A stretch of DNA of 64,000 nt from Rhodobacteraceae bacterium MED-G08 (lineage in GTDB: Bacteria > Pseudomonadota > Alphaproteobacteria > Rhodobacterales > Rhodobacteraceae): NCBI GenBank assembly GCA_002457055.1, contig NTKT01000004.1:1-64000 (forward strand), in the 5' to 3' direction. A program made the translations under genes and the position numbers. Under the pieces are notes generated by a model. It made no database searches and was not told the origin of the DNA. It worked only from the letters and a program-made list of their open reading frames with translations. This document shows, in pieces, positions 47,704 through 57,540 of this stretch (the stretch's first letter is position 1; each line of letters starts with the position of its first letter).

Positions 47704-48249
47704 ATGGAAAAAAAGATAGTTCTGGTATCTTTGTTTGCAGCTTTGATTGCAGTTCTTGGGCTTGCGCCGAAAATGATGCTTGCTTCAGGAGTACCAATTA
47801 CTGCTCAAAGTATGGGGATTATGTTATGTGGAACAGTTTTAGGAGCAAAAAGAGGGGCTTTGGCTGTTTTACTCTTCATAACACTCACCGCATTAGGTCT
47901 TCCATTACTATCAGGAGGGCGCGGTGGCCTAGGAGTGTTCGCCAGTCCGAGTGTTGGATTTATTGTTGGATTCCCACTGGCGGCCTTTGTCGCAGGTTGG
48001 ATTACCTCTAAATTAAAACTTATTAATGTATTTTATTCGTCCTTGCTTGGAGCCGTTATAGGCGGAATTCTTATATTATATATTCCTGGTATCGTTGGAA
48101 TGTCTATAATTTTGGATAAGTCTATTTCCGAAGCTGCATTAATTGCATTAATTTATTTACCGGGAGATTGTATAAAAGCTTTTCTCTGTGCCATGCTCAC
48201 CCACACCTTATTCAAACTCCGTCCTGAAAATGTTTTGTCACGGATTTAA
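47704..48249 (+). CDS. bioY: Biotin transporter substrate-binding subunit BioY
   Basis: A 181-residue integral membrane S-component with about six hydrophobic segments. The family-typical GVPITAQSMGIMLCGTVLGAKRG and GGRGGLGVFASPSVGFIVGFP segments line the biotin site. Following bioMN on the same strand identifies the system as a dedicated biotin importer. I saw no BioR-type palindrome (TTATMKATAA-like) nearby. Its stop is 1 bp from the convergent thiolase stop. Confidence 0.93.
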   Translation: MEKKIVLVSLFAALIAVLGLAPKMMLASGVPITAQSMGIMLCGTVLGAKRGALAVLLFITLTALGLPLLSGGRGGLGVFASPSVGFIVGFPLAAFVAGWITSKLKLINVFYSSLLGAVIGGILILYIPGIVGMSIILDKSISEAALIALIYLPGDCIKAFLCAMLTHTLFKLRPENVLSRI

Positions 48250-48250
48250 G

Positions 48251-49354
48251 TTAATCATAACAACCAAATATAGCTGCACTTCCTATACCCCCCGCCGCAG
48301 CTATGGCCGCCAGTCCCCAATCTCCTGGCGATAAATCAGAAAATAGTCTTGTAACTAGTATAGTACCTGATGCTCCAATAGGATGCCCTCTGGCAAGAGC
48401 ACCCCCTTTTGGATTAGTTTTGACATTCCCAAGACCAGACTCTGATAGACATGCCATGGCTTGTGATGCGTAAGCCTCCATTACTTCAACCTGATTAATA
48501 TTTTTTTGTCTTAAACCAGAGGCCTGGAAAACCTCTTCAATAGCAGTTATAGGAGCTAGACCAGGCAATTTTGGATTTGCACCTACTGTAGCACCAGAAA
48601 TGAGCTTTAAGGCTTTTCTACCCTTAATTATATTTCTACAAATCACTACGAAGGATGCTGCGTCTGCTGAAATTGCTGTATTTGCATAGGTTACCGAACC
48701 AAATAATTTGGGAGCACGCTCACAAAGTTTGAGATTCAAATTCCTGGCATATGGATCAAATAAAGTATTTTCCGGACCTATGTTTACAATCTCATCGATT
48801 AGATATTTTTTTGATTTTAGAGCATTTACATGACTATTAATTGCAAACATATCTTGATCCATCTGTGTAAATCCAAATTGCTCTGCAATATTAAAAGCAG
48901 CTTCTGCCATCTGAATTTCTTGGTACAAATTTGGTGTAAATGCAGGAGCATCATAGGGAACTAATATTTTATCATATTCCTGCGCTAATCGAATGGGCCT
49001 ATTTGAAAAGCTTTCAACACCCCCGGCGACTACTATATTGGCGCTACCCGCTTGCACCAATTTTATACCAAGCAATATCGCGTCAAGCCCCCCTACACAT
49101 TGGCGGTCAATGCTAAGACCAGCAACTCTTTCTGGCAATTTACTTTCAAGAGCAATTGATCTCGCAGGATTACCCCCCGCTCCAAGAGCATTCGATACAA
49201 TTAATTCATCAACGTCATCGAACTTGATTCCACTGGTTTCGATTAGATTATTTATAACTGGCGCTGCTAAATCATTTATTTTCAATGAGGAAAGGGGGCC
49301 ATTAATTGGAGATACAATTGATCTTTTTGCGCCAACAATATAGGCAGATTGCAT
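48251..49354 (-). CDS. Thiolase-family protein lacking the second catalytic cysteine
   Basis: A 367-residue thiolase fold. The nucleophilic cysteine is present in IDRQCVGGLDAILLG (about residue 84) and the catalytic His in ARGHPIGASG. The C-terminal CxGGGxG loop of ordinary thiolases reads IAAAGGIGSA here, so the second catalytic Cys is Ala. The NEAFA motif reads MEAYA. It may be a condensing or cleavage enzyme with altered chemistry, or an SCP2-like protein. It starts 1 bp after the ANL gene's stop on the same strand, and faces bioY. Confidence 0.82.
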   Translation of the reverse strand: MQSAYIVGAKRSIVSPINGPLSSLKINDLAAPVINNLIETSGIKFDDVDELIVSNALGAGGNPARSIALESKLPERVAGLSIDRQCVGGLDAILLGIKLVQAGSANIVVAGGVESFSNRPIRLAQEYDKILVPYDAPAFTPNLYQEIQMAEAAFNIAEQFGFTQMDQDMFAINSHVNALKSKKYLIDEIVNIGPENTLFDPYARNLNLKLCERAPKLFGSVTYANTAISADAASFVVICRNIIKGRKALKLISGATVGANPKLPGLAPITAIEEVFQASGLRQKNINQVEVMEAYASQAMACLSESGLGNVKTNPKGGALARGHPIGASGTILVTRLFSDLSPGDWGLAAIAAAGGIGSAAIFGCYD

Positions 49355-49355
49355 T

Positions 49356-50549
49356 TTACACGCCCCGCAGTTCTAACTTGCAAAAATCTGGTTTTCCTGA
49401 TGGCAAAAGTGGAAAGTTTGCCAAGGTAAGTTCAATTATTTTTAATGAGCCATCAAGTGGTGGAATTAGTGAAATACATTCATCTATGAGCTTTTCTACA
49501 TTCACTGCATCACTTGTTGCAATGTAAGCAATAGCTTTGTTACCTCTAAGAATATCGTATTCTTTTACTACCGCAGCCATCTTGACTTTTTTTTCTGCAA
49601 GTAGATATCTCTCAATTTCTTCAGGTATTATACTTTGATCCTTAATTTTAAATATTCGATCAATTCGGCCCAAAATAAACAGGTTTTGATCCTGATCAAA
49701 TTTTGCCAATTCTCCCGGGCTTACCCAACCCGAGACTTGGTTTGAATTAATACCATTCTCACCAACATACTTTGAAAACAAATAAGGCGAACGAACCCAG
49801 ACCCTACCAATTTCACCTTTTTTTACCGGCTCATTAGGCGATGCACCTAGGATTATCTCCACATCCTTGTAAGCCTTACCAACTGAACCTTTAGGTGTAA
49901 ATTTATCTGATATGGAAATAAAACTCGTTTCGCTTGAACCATAAAATTGTTTTAACGCGGCATTTGGGGCTAGTTCTGATAGCTCCATTAGTGTGTTTTG
50001 TTCTGTCGAACCACCGCCGATAAATACATATTTTAAACTTTTAATACGATAATTCTTATACTTAGCGGTCAACATGAGCCTTAATTGTGTAGGCGTAACA
50101 TAAAGTATTTCGATATTTTCACGCTCCAAATATTCTAATTGCTTGGTTGGACTTTGACCTTCTAGATAATGAACTTCACAACCTAAATGAAGGCCTTCTA
50201 GTGCCCCATAAAGCACTAAACTATGATTTAAAGAACCGAATAAAGCCACCTTACAGCCGCTAAGGTTAAAAAATTTATTGTTAATATTGAAACTTAATAT
50301 CCAACTAATACAAGTTCGTTCTATGATTTTTGGAAGCCCAGTTGAACCGCCTGATATAGATTGAAACCCACCACCAATTACTGGTTTGTGCGAAGTGATA
50401 CCATCAGAATTTATTCTGGGAGTTTTCCCTGAATGAAGTATCTCAAAAAATAGTGCAAGCTGATTAGCAATATCTGCTTTATCTCTTGATTTAGAGCGTG
50501 GAGAAATAAAAGATGACTTGTCACTCCATTTGAACAGATTCTGGTGCAT
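49356..50549 (-). CDS. Short ANL-superfamily adenylate-forming enzyme (acyl-CoA ligase-like)
   Basis: A 397-residue AMP-binding protein, about 100 residues shorter than typical acyl-CoA ligases because the first N-terminal subdomain is missing. The P-loop SGGSTGLPK (about 66-74), YGSSETSFIS (A5), the hinge region ILGRIDRIFKIKDQSIIPEEIE (A8) and the catalytic lysine near the end, LPSGKPDF (A10), are present. It would activate a carboxylate as an acyl-AMP or acyl-CoA, perhaps for the coupled thiolase-like enzyme. It is divergent from the 569-residue unknown gene. Confidence 0.82.
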   Translation of the reverse strand: MHQNLFKWSDKSSFISPRSKSRDKADIANQLALFFEILHSGKTPRINSDGITSHKPVIGGGFQSISGGSTGLPKIIERTCISWILSFNINNKFFNLSGCKVALFGSLNHSLVLYGALEGLHLGCEVHYLEGQSPTKQLEYLERENIEILYVTPTQLRLMLTAKYKNYRIKSLKYVFIGGGSTEQNTLMELSELAPNAALKQFYGSSETSFISISDKFTPKGSVGKAYKDVEIILGASPNEPVKKGEIGRVWVRSPYLFSKYVGENGINSNQVSGWVSPGELAKFDQDQNLFILGRIDRIFKIKDQSIIPEEIERYLLAEKKVKMAAVVKEYDILRGNKAIAYIATSDAVNVEKLIDECISLIPPLDGSLKIIELTLANFPLLPSGKPDFCKLELRGV

Positions 50550-50799
50550 TCAATGTCTCGAAATTATTTCTTATTATACGCAAGTGAAATACTGGGCAAA
50601 AGGCTAACATTTATCTCAACTCAAACGTCTTTTGGACGGGAAAACATAACTCATCTACTATAAATATTACTTTTAGCTAAAATAATCACTACACTTTATT
50701 TTCAACTCAATAAAGACTATAAAGATCAAACTAAGCTCGACACTATTTAGAATAAAAATAATAGGTAAATAGAATTTGGAATAAGTGAAAACCTGATTT

Positions 50800-52509
50800 A
50801 TGCCGATACTATTTGATGAAAATAATTCCGACTATGAAGTGGGTCTACGGCCTGCTGAAAAAGTGATGCGCCTAAGTAGATTGGGTTCTTTTCACCAATC
50901 ACGCTTGTCTTTTCTTAGAATTCTTTTGAGGCGGATCTCAGCCGAAAGATGGGAATTTAAGAGAAGAGTATTTGACATAAATGTCGACTGTTCTGGTACG
51001 GCAGTCTACACATATCAATTACTGAATAGAGCTTATTCACTTGTTGCTTTTGCACATAAAATTTCTGATGAAGCTCGTTCAGATCGAGTAATTGCTACAA
51101 AATGGGATGCTACTTTTGTACTTTTTGATGGTATTCCATCAAAGACGGACATCGATCGGTTAAGGAATAATGTTCCCGTTCAAGAAGCAGGTCGGGTAAG
51201 TGAAAAAGAAATTACTTTATCGAGAGCAAATAAGTCCGTTCGGCTCTGGGACTACGTTGTTGACTGTTTATCTGAAGGTAAACAACCAGATATTCAGGAA
51301 ATAGAAAAAGTCGGATATCTTATGCGAACTACAGCTGTTTACGGTTCCGGAAAATTTGGAGCTATTGATTATAAAGAAATTTCAGATCGTTCCGAATTTG
51401 CCGCTCCATTTCAGGCAGAGATGCTCACAGTTTATATGATACGAGCATTTGTAGTTGATTTATTACAGCACGCTGCAAAAATAAAAAATCCCTCGAGATT
51501 TGTAAATCTTGAGCCAAGAATTAGCAAAATGCTTGGAGTAGGAAACTCTACTGGACTCGGAATGGCTCCGTTTTTAATTAATCATCCACAACTCCTAAAC
51601 AACTGGATAAATGCAAAAGAAACAGCTTTAGCACGAATTCGAAGCCTCAAAACGCCAAAGCAGAAATGTGTCGACTTATTTAAAAATTATATAAAAAGGA
51701 GCAATTATTTAATTGAGAGTTGGCATTCACAACATGAATTGCAAATTGCAAAATTAAATGAATTAATACGAGACAAAATTACTTTGGATCATCATATAGG
51801 AAAGTTTAATTTTAAGAGGCCATATCCCTTTGATGCATTGTATAAATGGGCCGAGGAAACCCTGGGAGAGGAAGCACAAGAACTACTGGTATCCATTATA
51901 TTAGAACCATTTGGTAACTTAATTGACAATCTAAGTAGTGAAATGAGTGATAATAATCAATCTAAGAATAAGATTAACGGCTCAATGCTGATTAGCGATT
52001 TTCTAAATAAGACCGAACAGCATTATGATTTTGCACTTAAGATAAATTGGGATAATTCAGAAAACAATCAGCTTGCCTGGTACATATCTGAAGAGAAACT
52101 GGAACCGCGCCTTGGGGACCGTTATAAAGAAAATGGTATAGGGTCTTATGAACAGCCCCTGCAACCTGGCCGTGATGTAGCTAAGATGTACGCTGACCTA
52201 TTAAAATGGCAGCGCAACAAAAGTATTGCCGAGTTTCTTATGAAGCATCCAGAGCATCGTCATATAATACGCAGGTGTCAGATAGTTTTCACCAGTCCGT
52301 ATGCAGAAATAAAAGACAATACGATTTCTAGAGATGTCATTCCTATCGACCTGCTTAGAGCAAAACTATCATTTTTCGGCGCGTTTCACTTTGATCCAAG
52401 ATCAGACAGATGGGTAAGAATAAATATGTTTAAGGGCGCCCCAATGCCTGAGACTCTTAACGAAGAAAATTGCGATAATTGGACATATCCAGAACAGAAA
52501 TCAATTTGA
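50800..52509 (+). CDS. Conserved-looking hypothetical protein, 569 aa
   Basis: I do not recognise this family. The protein is soluble, without signal peptide or membrane segments, rich in charged residues and Trp. Distinct segments include FDINVDCSGTAVYTYQLLNRAYSLVAFAHKI (residues about 59-90), GAIDYKEI, MLGVGNSTGLGMAPFLINHP and, near the end, FFGAFHFDPRSDRW. The ordered motifs suggest an enzyme rather than a degenerate frame. It overlaps the DUF3726-like gene and is divergent from the ANL-thiolase pair, so the four genes may form one functional unit. The 250-bp gap upstream holds AT-rich promoter-like DNA and no ORF. Confidence 0.75.
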   Translation: MPILFDENNSDYEVGLRPAEKVMRLSRLGSFHQSRLSFLRILLRRISAERWEFKRRVFDINVDCSGTAVYTYQLLNRAYSLVAFAHKISDEARSDRVIATKWDATFVLFDGIPSKTDIDRLRNNVPVQEAGRVSEKEITLSRANKSVRLWDYVVDCLSEGKQPDIQEIEKVGYLMRTTAVYGSGKFGAIDYKEISDRSEFAAPFQAEMLTVYMIRAFVVDLLQHAAKIKNPSRFVNLEPRISKMLGVGNSTGLGMAPFLINHPQLLNNWINAKETALARIRSLKTPKQKCVDLFKNYIKRSNYLIESWHSQHELQIAKLNELIRDKITLDHHIGKFNFKRPYPFDALYKWAEETLGEEAQELLVSIILEPFGNLIDNLSSEMSDNNQSKNKINGSMLISDFLNKTEQHYDFALKINWDNSENNQLAWYISEEKLEPRLGDRYKENGIGSYEQPLQPGRDVAKMYADLLKWQRNKSIAEFLMKHPEHRHIIRRCQIVFTSPYAEIKDNTISRDVIPIDLLRAKLSFFGAFHFDPRSDRWVRINMFKGAPMPETLNEENCDNWTYPEQKSI

Positions 52510-53072
52510 ATTTATCAAAAAACGAATTTGTTTCACTTTGTAAAAAAAGCCTTAGAGGAAAAGGACATCACTGGGGAGTTTGTGAAGATTTATCCAGTGC
52601 TCTCCTTGCACTTGCAATAAATCAATTCCCAGCACCAAATATTCTACTTGAGGCGTTGAACACCGAAAATAGCAAGATTAACCAAATTTTGACCATACCC
52701 GACACTCGGGTTTATGAAGTATCTGATAAAATTGCTGGTGAGTTTTACGATCCACTTATAATCTTAGGATTAATATCTATTGATAGAGATTTTAAAAAAC
52801 CTCCGCTAGAAATAACATTAGAAAACGAAGTATTTAAGTTAGAAGGTGACTTAATCTTTGGTAATCGTTCATATTTTAAGAAGAAAGTCACTGAAATTTA
52901 CTTTCGTAAAATAGTAGATAGTAGAGATAAAAAACAAAACCTAGTAACGAGGATCTCAATAGACAAAACAACATTGAAAGCTATTGAGGCATGGTCAAAT
53001 TTAGTTTATGCGCCGGCTACCGAAGAGAGTCGACAACTAGGTGCAGGTTCTGAACATTCAGATAACGATTAG
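52506..53072 (+). CDS. DUF3726-like hypothetical protein
   Basis: A 188-residue protein starting MNLSKNEFVSLCKKSLRGKG, with HHWGVCEDLSSALLALA, a pattern I recognise from DUF3726, a family of unknown function in Rhodobacterales. Its TTG start overlaps the stop of the 569-residue gene (TTGA), so it is translationally coupled. An alternative TTG at 52479 would lengthen the overlap. No catalytic motif is apparent. Confidence 0.7.
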   Translation: MNLSKNEFVSLCKKSLRGKGHHWGVCEDLSSALLALAINQFPAPNILLEALNTENSKINQILTIPDTRVYEVSDKIAGEFYDPLIILGLISIDRDFKKPPLEITLENEVFKLEGDLIFGNRSYFKKKVTEIYFRKIVDSRDKKQNLVTRISIDKTTLKAIEAWSNLVYAPATEESRQLGAGSEHSDND

Positions 53073-53102
53073 GTTTTTATGCCTTATTCGACAAAATACT
53101 AC

Positions 53103-53894
53103 TTAAGTAGATATTCTTCCTTTTTTGATAGGAGCCCATAAGCGCTTGTTAGTCAGATAAAGTAAAATCGACAAAACAACCAAAAATAATACTCCCACAA
53201 AACCAGTGTGTTTTCTAGCCATCATTTTAGGTTCTGCAGCCCACATCAAGAAAGCCGCAACATCCTCTGCTTCACTGTATAAGTCATTCGCGTGCCCATC
53301 ATCAAAGTCGACGTCCTCGCCATACAAAGGTGGGGCCATAGCTATCCATTTTCCAGGATACGCCGTATTTTCATAAAAAACGGAGCCATACTCTTCTTTT
53401 TCTTCCCCAGTATATCCAGTTAATAAAGACGCAATATACTCTGCTCCCCCCATACCATTGATTAATTGACTTAGACCGGTTCCATAGGGACCATGAAAGC
53501 CCGCCCTTGCTTTTGCCATAAGTGAAAGGTCAGGAGCACCAGCGTCAACTACAGCTGGAAAATGATCAGACGGCACCGCAGCCCTATAATCGTCTAATTC
53601 TGCATCGTATACTTCGTAGTACTCAGCGTAAGCGCGAACTTGCTCTTCAGAGTAGCCTAGCCCGCCTTCATCACCGAGTGTCCTTAGAGGGACATATTTT
53701 AATCCGTGACACGAAGAACAAATTTCAGTGTACACTTTTAACCCGCGCTGGAGCTGGGTTTGGTCGTATGTACCAAGAGGCCCCTCGAAGGAAAAATCAA
53801 AATCTTCTACATAACTACCACCCCCAGCAGCAAATGTAGCGCTGGAAAAGAAGCCAGCTACCAAAGCTACAAAAGTTGACTTAAATAGGTACAT
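53103..53894 (-). CDS. petC: Cytochrome c1 of the bc1 complex
   Basis: A haem-bearing subunit that passes electrons from the Rieske protein to soluble cytochrome c. The 263-residue precursor has a signal peptide ending ATFA, the haem motif CSSCHGLKY (CxxCH, about 62-66), the Met ligand region near KWIAMAPPL and a C-terminal membrane anchor (about 235-253). The start at 53894 has GGAG six bases upstream. A longer frame to 53909 would overlap the cytochrome b stop. Confidence 0.96.
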   Translation of the reverse strand: MYLFKSTFVALVAGFFSSATFAAGGGSYVEDFDFSFEGPLGTYDQTQLQRGLKVYTEICSSCHGLKYVPLRTLGDEGGLGYSEEQVRAYAEYYEVYDAELDDYRAAVPSDHFPAVVDAGAPDLSLMAKARAGFHGPYGTGLSQLINGMGGAEYIASLLTGYTGEEKEEYGSVFYENTAYPGKWIAMAPPLYGEDVDFDDGHANDLYSEAEDVAAFLMWAAEPKMMARKHTGFVGVLFLVVLSILLYLTNKRLWAPIKKGRIST

Positions 53895-53908
53895 CTTGTC
53901 TCCAATCA

Positions 53909-55267
53909 TTATTCGGCCGGAGTAGCATCTGGTTTCGAATAAAAACCATCCGAATTGCCACCATCCTTTGAATATTTATTATTAAAATCTTCCTCAATTG
54001 TCGTCGGCTGAGCGTTTGGTTTTTCTATTATACCAAGTAATGGCAATATAATCAGAAAATAACCAAACCAATATGCAGAAGCTATCAATGATAAAGTTGC
54101 ATATGGCTCTTCAGCGGGCATTGCTCCCAGCCACATCAGCGCAAAGAAATCAAAAATAAGAATACCAAACCACCATTTCAGCATAGGTCGGTAACGGCCG
54201 GATCGTACGTTTGATGTATCGAGCCATGGCGCCAAAGCCAATACAATAATAGCGCCAAACATTGCTAGCACTCCGAAAAATTTTGCATCAATAATTCCAC
54301 CTGTTATGAATGACGCAAACTGTACCACCCACACCTCAGCAGTGAATGCTCGAAGAATTGCATAAAAGGGTAAGAAGTACCATTCTGGCACAATATGAGC
54401 AGGTGTTGATAAAGGATTAGCCTCTATATAATTATCCGGATGTCCTAAGTAGTTCGGCATAAACCCAACTATTGCAAAGAAGACCGCTAAAAGGACTGCC
54501 AATGCAAATAAATCCTTAATCACAAAGTAGGGCCAGAAAGAAACAGTGTCCTTTTCTGCTTCTGCTTTTGATGTCCTTCTCACTTCCACGCCAGTTGGAT
54601 TATTATTCCCAGTAGTGTGAAAAGCCCAAATATGCACTATGACCAGTCCAGCGATTAAAAAAGGAAATAGATAATGCAAACTGAAAAATCTGTTCAAAGT
54701 GGCGTTATCTACTGCTGGTCCACCCAACAACAATGTTTGAATAGGCTCGCCAATAAACGGTATTGCGCCAAATAAGCCCGTAATCACGGTCGCGCCCCAG
54801 AAAGACATTTGACCCCATGGCAAAACGTACCCCATGAAGGCTGTGCCCATCATCAGTAGGTAAATTAACATTCCAATGATCCACGTGATCTCTCTTGGTG
54901 CCTTATATGAGCCATAATACAAACCTCTAAATATGTGTGCGTATACGGCTATAAAAAACAATGATGCACCATTTTGATGCAGGTAGCGTATCATGTGCCC
55001 GCCATTCACGTTTCGCATGATATGTTCAACCGAAGCAAATGCCATATCCACGTGCGGCGTGTAATGCATTACCAGGACAATCCCAGTTATAATTTGTAGG
55101 GCAAGGCAAAAGGTTAAAACGATCCCCCAGATCCACATCCAATTCAAGTTTTTTGGCGTGGGTATCATTATTGTATCGTAAAGCAACCCAACAATCGGCA
55201 ATCGACTACTTAGCCATTTTGCGCCTTTAGTTTTTGGTTCGTAATGATCATGAGGTATTCCAGCCAT
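53909..55267 (-). CDS. petB: Cytochrome b of the bc1 complex
   Basis: The membrane core of complex III, carrying haems bL and bH and the quinone sites. The 452-residue protein has eight transmembrane helices, a bis-His helix with [15 protein letters not shown] and [16 protein letters not shown], and the Qo-site [14 protein letters not shown]. It is the middle gene of the operon, 14 bp after petA. Confidence 0.97.
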   Translation of the reverse strand: MAGIPHDHYEPKTKGAKWLSSRLPIVGLLYDTIMIPTPKNLNWMWIWGIVLTFCLALQIITGIVLVMHYTPHVDMAFASVEHIMRNVNGGHMIRYLHQNGASLFFIAVYAHIFRGLYYGSYKAPREITWIIGMLIYLLMMGTAFMGYVLPWGQMSFWGATVITGLFGAIPFIGEPIQTLLLGGPAVDNATLNRFFSLHYLFPFLIAGLVIVHIWAFHTTGNNNPTGVEVRRTSKAEAEKDTVSFWPYFVIKDLFALAVLLAVFFAIVGFMPNYLGHPDNYIEANPLSTPAHIVPEWYFLPFYAILRAFTAEVWVVQFASFITGGIIDAKFFGVLAMFGAIIVLALAPWLDTSNVRSGRYRPMLKWWFGILIFDFFALMWLGAMPAEEPYATLSLIASAYWFGYFLIILPLLGIIEKPNAQPTTIEEDFNNKYSKDGGNSDGFYSKPDATPAE

Positions 55268-55281
55268 CTCAATATATTCCT

Positions 55282-55842
55282 TTAACCAAGTTTTATCGTA
55301 GTTTCGTCAACAAATGAGGCCACAGGTACGGGCAAGTTCTCTGGTGCCGGACCCTTTCGAATGCGCCCCGAAGAATCGTAATGAGATCCATGGCATGGAC
55401 AAAACCAACCACCAAACTCACCAGCGCCATCTCCCAATGGAACGCAGCCGAGATGGGTACAAACACCCATCATCACAAGCCATTCACCGGCTTCGTCCAA
55501 AGACCGATTTTCATCAGCTGCGCTTGTTTCAGGTATGTTTTCATTACGTGCAGTACCATCAGGCAAATCGTTTAAAGAAACGGATCGGGCTTCTTGAATC
55601 TCATCTTCAGTACGTCTGCGTATAAATACTGGCTTACCTAACCATTTAACAGTTAACTGTGTTCCTGGCTCCACTTCTGAAACATCAACTCTAATAGATG
55701 CGAGTGCTTTAACGTCAGCAGATGGATTCATTTGGTTTACTAATGGCCATACTGCTGCCGCAGCCGTCACAGCTCCAGCCCCTGCCGTTGCATAATATAA
55801 AAAATCTCGTCTAGTACCATCTGCTTCGTGAGTATCTGACAC
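55282..55842 (-). CDS. petA: Rieske iron-sulfur subunit of the bc1 complex
   Basis: A 186-residue [2Fe-2S] protein. A twin-arginine signal-anchor [13 protein letters not shown] is followed by the Rieske domain with cluster ligands CTHLGC (about 128-133) and CPCHGSHYD (about 148-156). The segment between them includes the insertion typical of alphaproteobacterial Rieske proteins. It is the first gene of petABC. Confidence 0.97.
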   Translation of the reverse strand: MSDTHEADGTRRDFLYYATAGAGAVTAAAAVWPLVNQMNPSADVKALASIRVDVSEVEPGTQLTVKWLGKPVFIRRRTEDEIQEARSVSLNDLPDGTARNENIPETSAADENRSLDEAGEWLVMMGVCTHLGCVPLGDGAGEFGGWFCPCHGSHYDSSGRIRKGPAPENLPVPVASFVDETTIKLG

Positions 55843-56001
55843 AGGATGTCTCCATTATATTTCAGTGTGATTGTTAAAATAACAATTAGAATCGAATAGT
55901 ATTTAGCGCCCAATTAACCGATCGTCCAGCACTCCTGCACGTGGTTTTTTATTTAGCGCCGTTGTGTCGCAAGTGAAGAGCTCTGTATAACATTATAGAA
56001 A

Positions 56002-56871
56002 CTATTCACGAACTAATTGTTCGTAATTTTTTGATACTGCTTGCGTAAGCTCTCCCACCTCAAAATTATAATTACCAATTTGCCCAACTGGAGTTATCTC
56101 GGCTGCAGACCCAGTCAACCAACATTGACTGAAGTCTTCCAATTCGCCCGGCAAAATATGCCTTTCATGGACCTTGACTCCCATCTTGGTAAGCATCTCA
56201 ATAACTGTTTGTCGTGTTAATCCATTTAGGAACGCATCTGGCGTAGGAGTATGAACTTCACCATCCTTAACAAAAAATATATTTGCTCCAGTTGCCTCTG
56301 CAACGTAGCCCCGATAATCCATCATCATGGCATCTGAACACCCGTTGGCTTCTGCTGTGTGCTTTGACATTGTGGCAATCATATAGAGACCGGCGGCCTT
56401 AGCTTCAAAGGGTGCAGTTTTCGGATCTGGCCGCTGCCATTTTGCCACGTCTAATTTTGCACCTTTCATCTTAGCGTCGCCGTAATAATTACCCCAAGAC
56501 CAGGTAGCGACGGCCAGATTTACAGGATTTCGCAGTGATGCAACACCCATATCCTCCCCGGCACCGCGCCAAGCTACTGCTCGTACATAAGCATCCTCTA
56601 GTTTGTTTGCACGTAAAGCGTCGTATTTGGCTTTTTCAATTTCATCAACGCTGTAAGGAATTTCAAAATCTACCATTTTCGCTGATTTTAAAAGTCTCTG
56701 AGAATGCAATACACTTTTAAATATTTTTCCATTATACGCGCGCTCACCTTCAAAAACTGAACTAGCATAATGCATCGCATGCGTTAAGATATGAACATTT
56801 GCATCACGCCATTCTATCAACTTACCATTCATCCAAATTTTGCCATCACGGTCGTCGTAGCTTCCTGACAT
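56002..56871 (-). CDS. ilvE: Branched-chain amino-acid aminotransferase
   Basis: A fold-type IV PLP transaminase for valine, leucine and isoleucine. The 289-residue protein has WMNGKLIEWRDANVHILTHAMHYASSVFEG, the PLP lysine in EAKAAGLYM (about 158), and EATGANIFFVKDGEVHTPTPDAFLNGLTR (described in part), all BCAT-typical. It lies between petABC and petPR on the petABC strand, with 159 bp separating it from petA. Confidence 0.94.
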   Translation of the reverse strand: MSGSYDDRDGKIWMNGKLIEWRDANVHILTHAMHYASSVFEGERAYNGKIFKSVLHSQRLLKSAKMVDFEIPYSVDEIEKAKYDALRANKLEDAYVRAVAWRGAGEDMGVASLRNPVNLAVATWSWGNYYGDAKMKGAKLDVAKWQRPDPKTAPFEAKAAGLYMIATMSKHTAEANGCSDAMMMDYRGYVAEATGANIFFVKDGEVHTPTPDAFLNGLTRQTVIEMLTKMGVKVHERHILPGELEDFSQCWLTGSAAEITPVGQIGNYNFEVGELTQAVSKNYEQLVRE

Positions 56872-57048
56872 AATTATTCCCTCTCAACTAAGCAGTCAAA
56901 ATCTGCATCTCCCCGCAGAATTAAAGGGCCGATACGGATATAAAATACCAAAAAAATCGATAATCGCTAGCAGTTAAGCATTGGAATGTCAACAAGACTG
57001 ACGTAAAATAGCCATGAATATTTGACTTAAAAAAGGTAATTTGAGCGA

Positions 57049-57540
57049 ATGCAAAATGATCGAACCGGCGAAAGTCTCCTTTTCCTTACTGATGAGCAGC
57101 TGAGACAAGGTATTGAAGCTATGTTTTTTGCATATCGGGGATTTACAGCCGACCCCGATAGGATTCTTGAAAAATATAATTACGGCCGAGCTCATCATAG
57201 AGCAATGCATTTCATAAATCGTGTGCCGGGCACCAATGTTAACAATTTACTCAAGATATTAGGGGTCACAAAACAATCTTTAAACAGGGTCCTAAGAACG
57301 CTTATCCAAGATGAATTAGTAACTCTAAAAATTGGAACAAAAGATCGAAGAGAACGGCATTTATATCTCACAGATAACGGCAAATCGCTCGAAAAACAGC
57401 TTTCCACTGCCCAAAGTCACAGAATGCGTGAGGCATATCGCCGAGTTGGACCGGACGCGGTAACTGGCTTCAAACAGGTTCTCGAGGCAATGATGGATCC
57501 CAAACTTCAAGTTACTTACAAAAAATTACGCAGCAGTTGA
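57049..57540 (+). CDS. petP: MarR-family regulator, PetP-like
   Basis: A 163-residue winged-helix protein with the MarR core (about 50-125: LLKILGVTKQSLNRVLRTLIQDELV, and the basic wing KDRRERHLYLTDNGK). It is immediately followed by an OmpR-type response regulator (TGAATG) near the bc1 operon. In Rhodobacter capsulatus, petP and petR have this relation to petABC and are needed for bc1 production, which is why the symbol is given. The assignment rests on synteny plus domain content. Confidence 0.8.
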   Translation: MQNDRTGESLLFLTDEQLRQGIEAMFFAYRGFTADPDRILEKYNYGRAHHRAMHFINRVPGTNVNNLLKILGVTKQSLNRVLRTLIQDELVTLKIGTKDRRERHLYLTDNGKSLEKQLSTAQSHRMREAYRRVGPDAVTGFKQVLEAMMDPKLQVTYKKLRSS

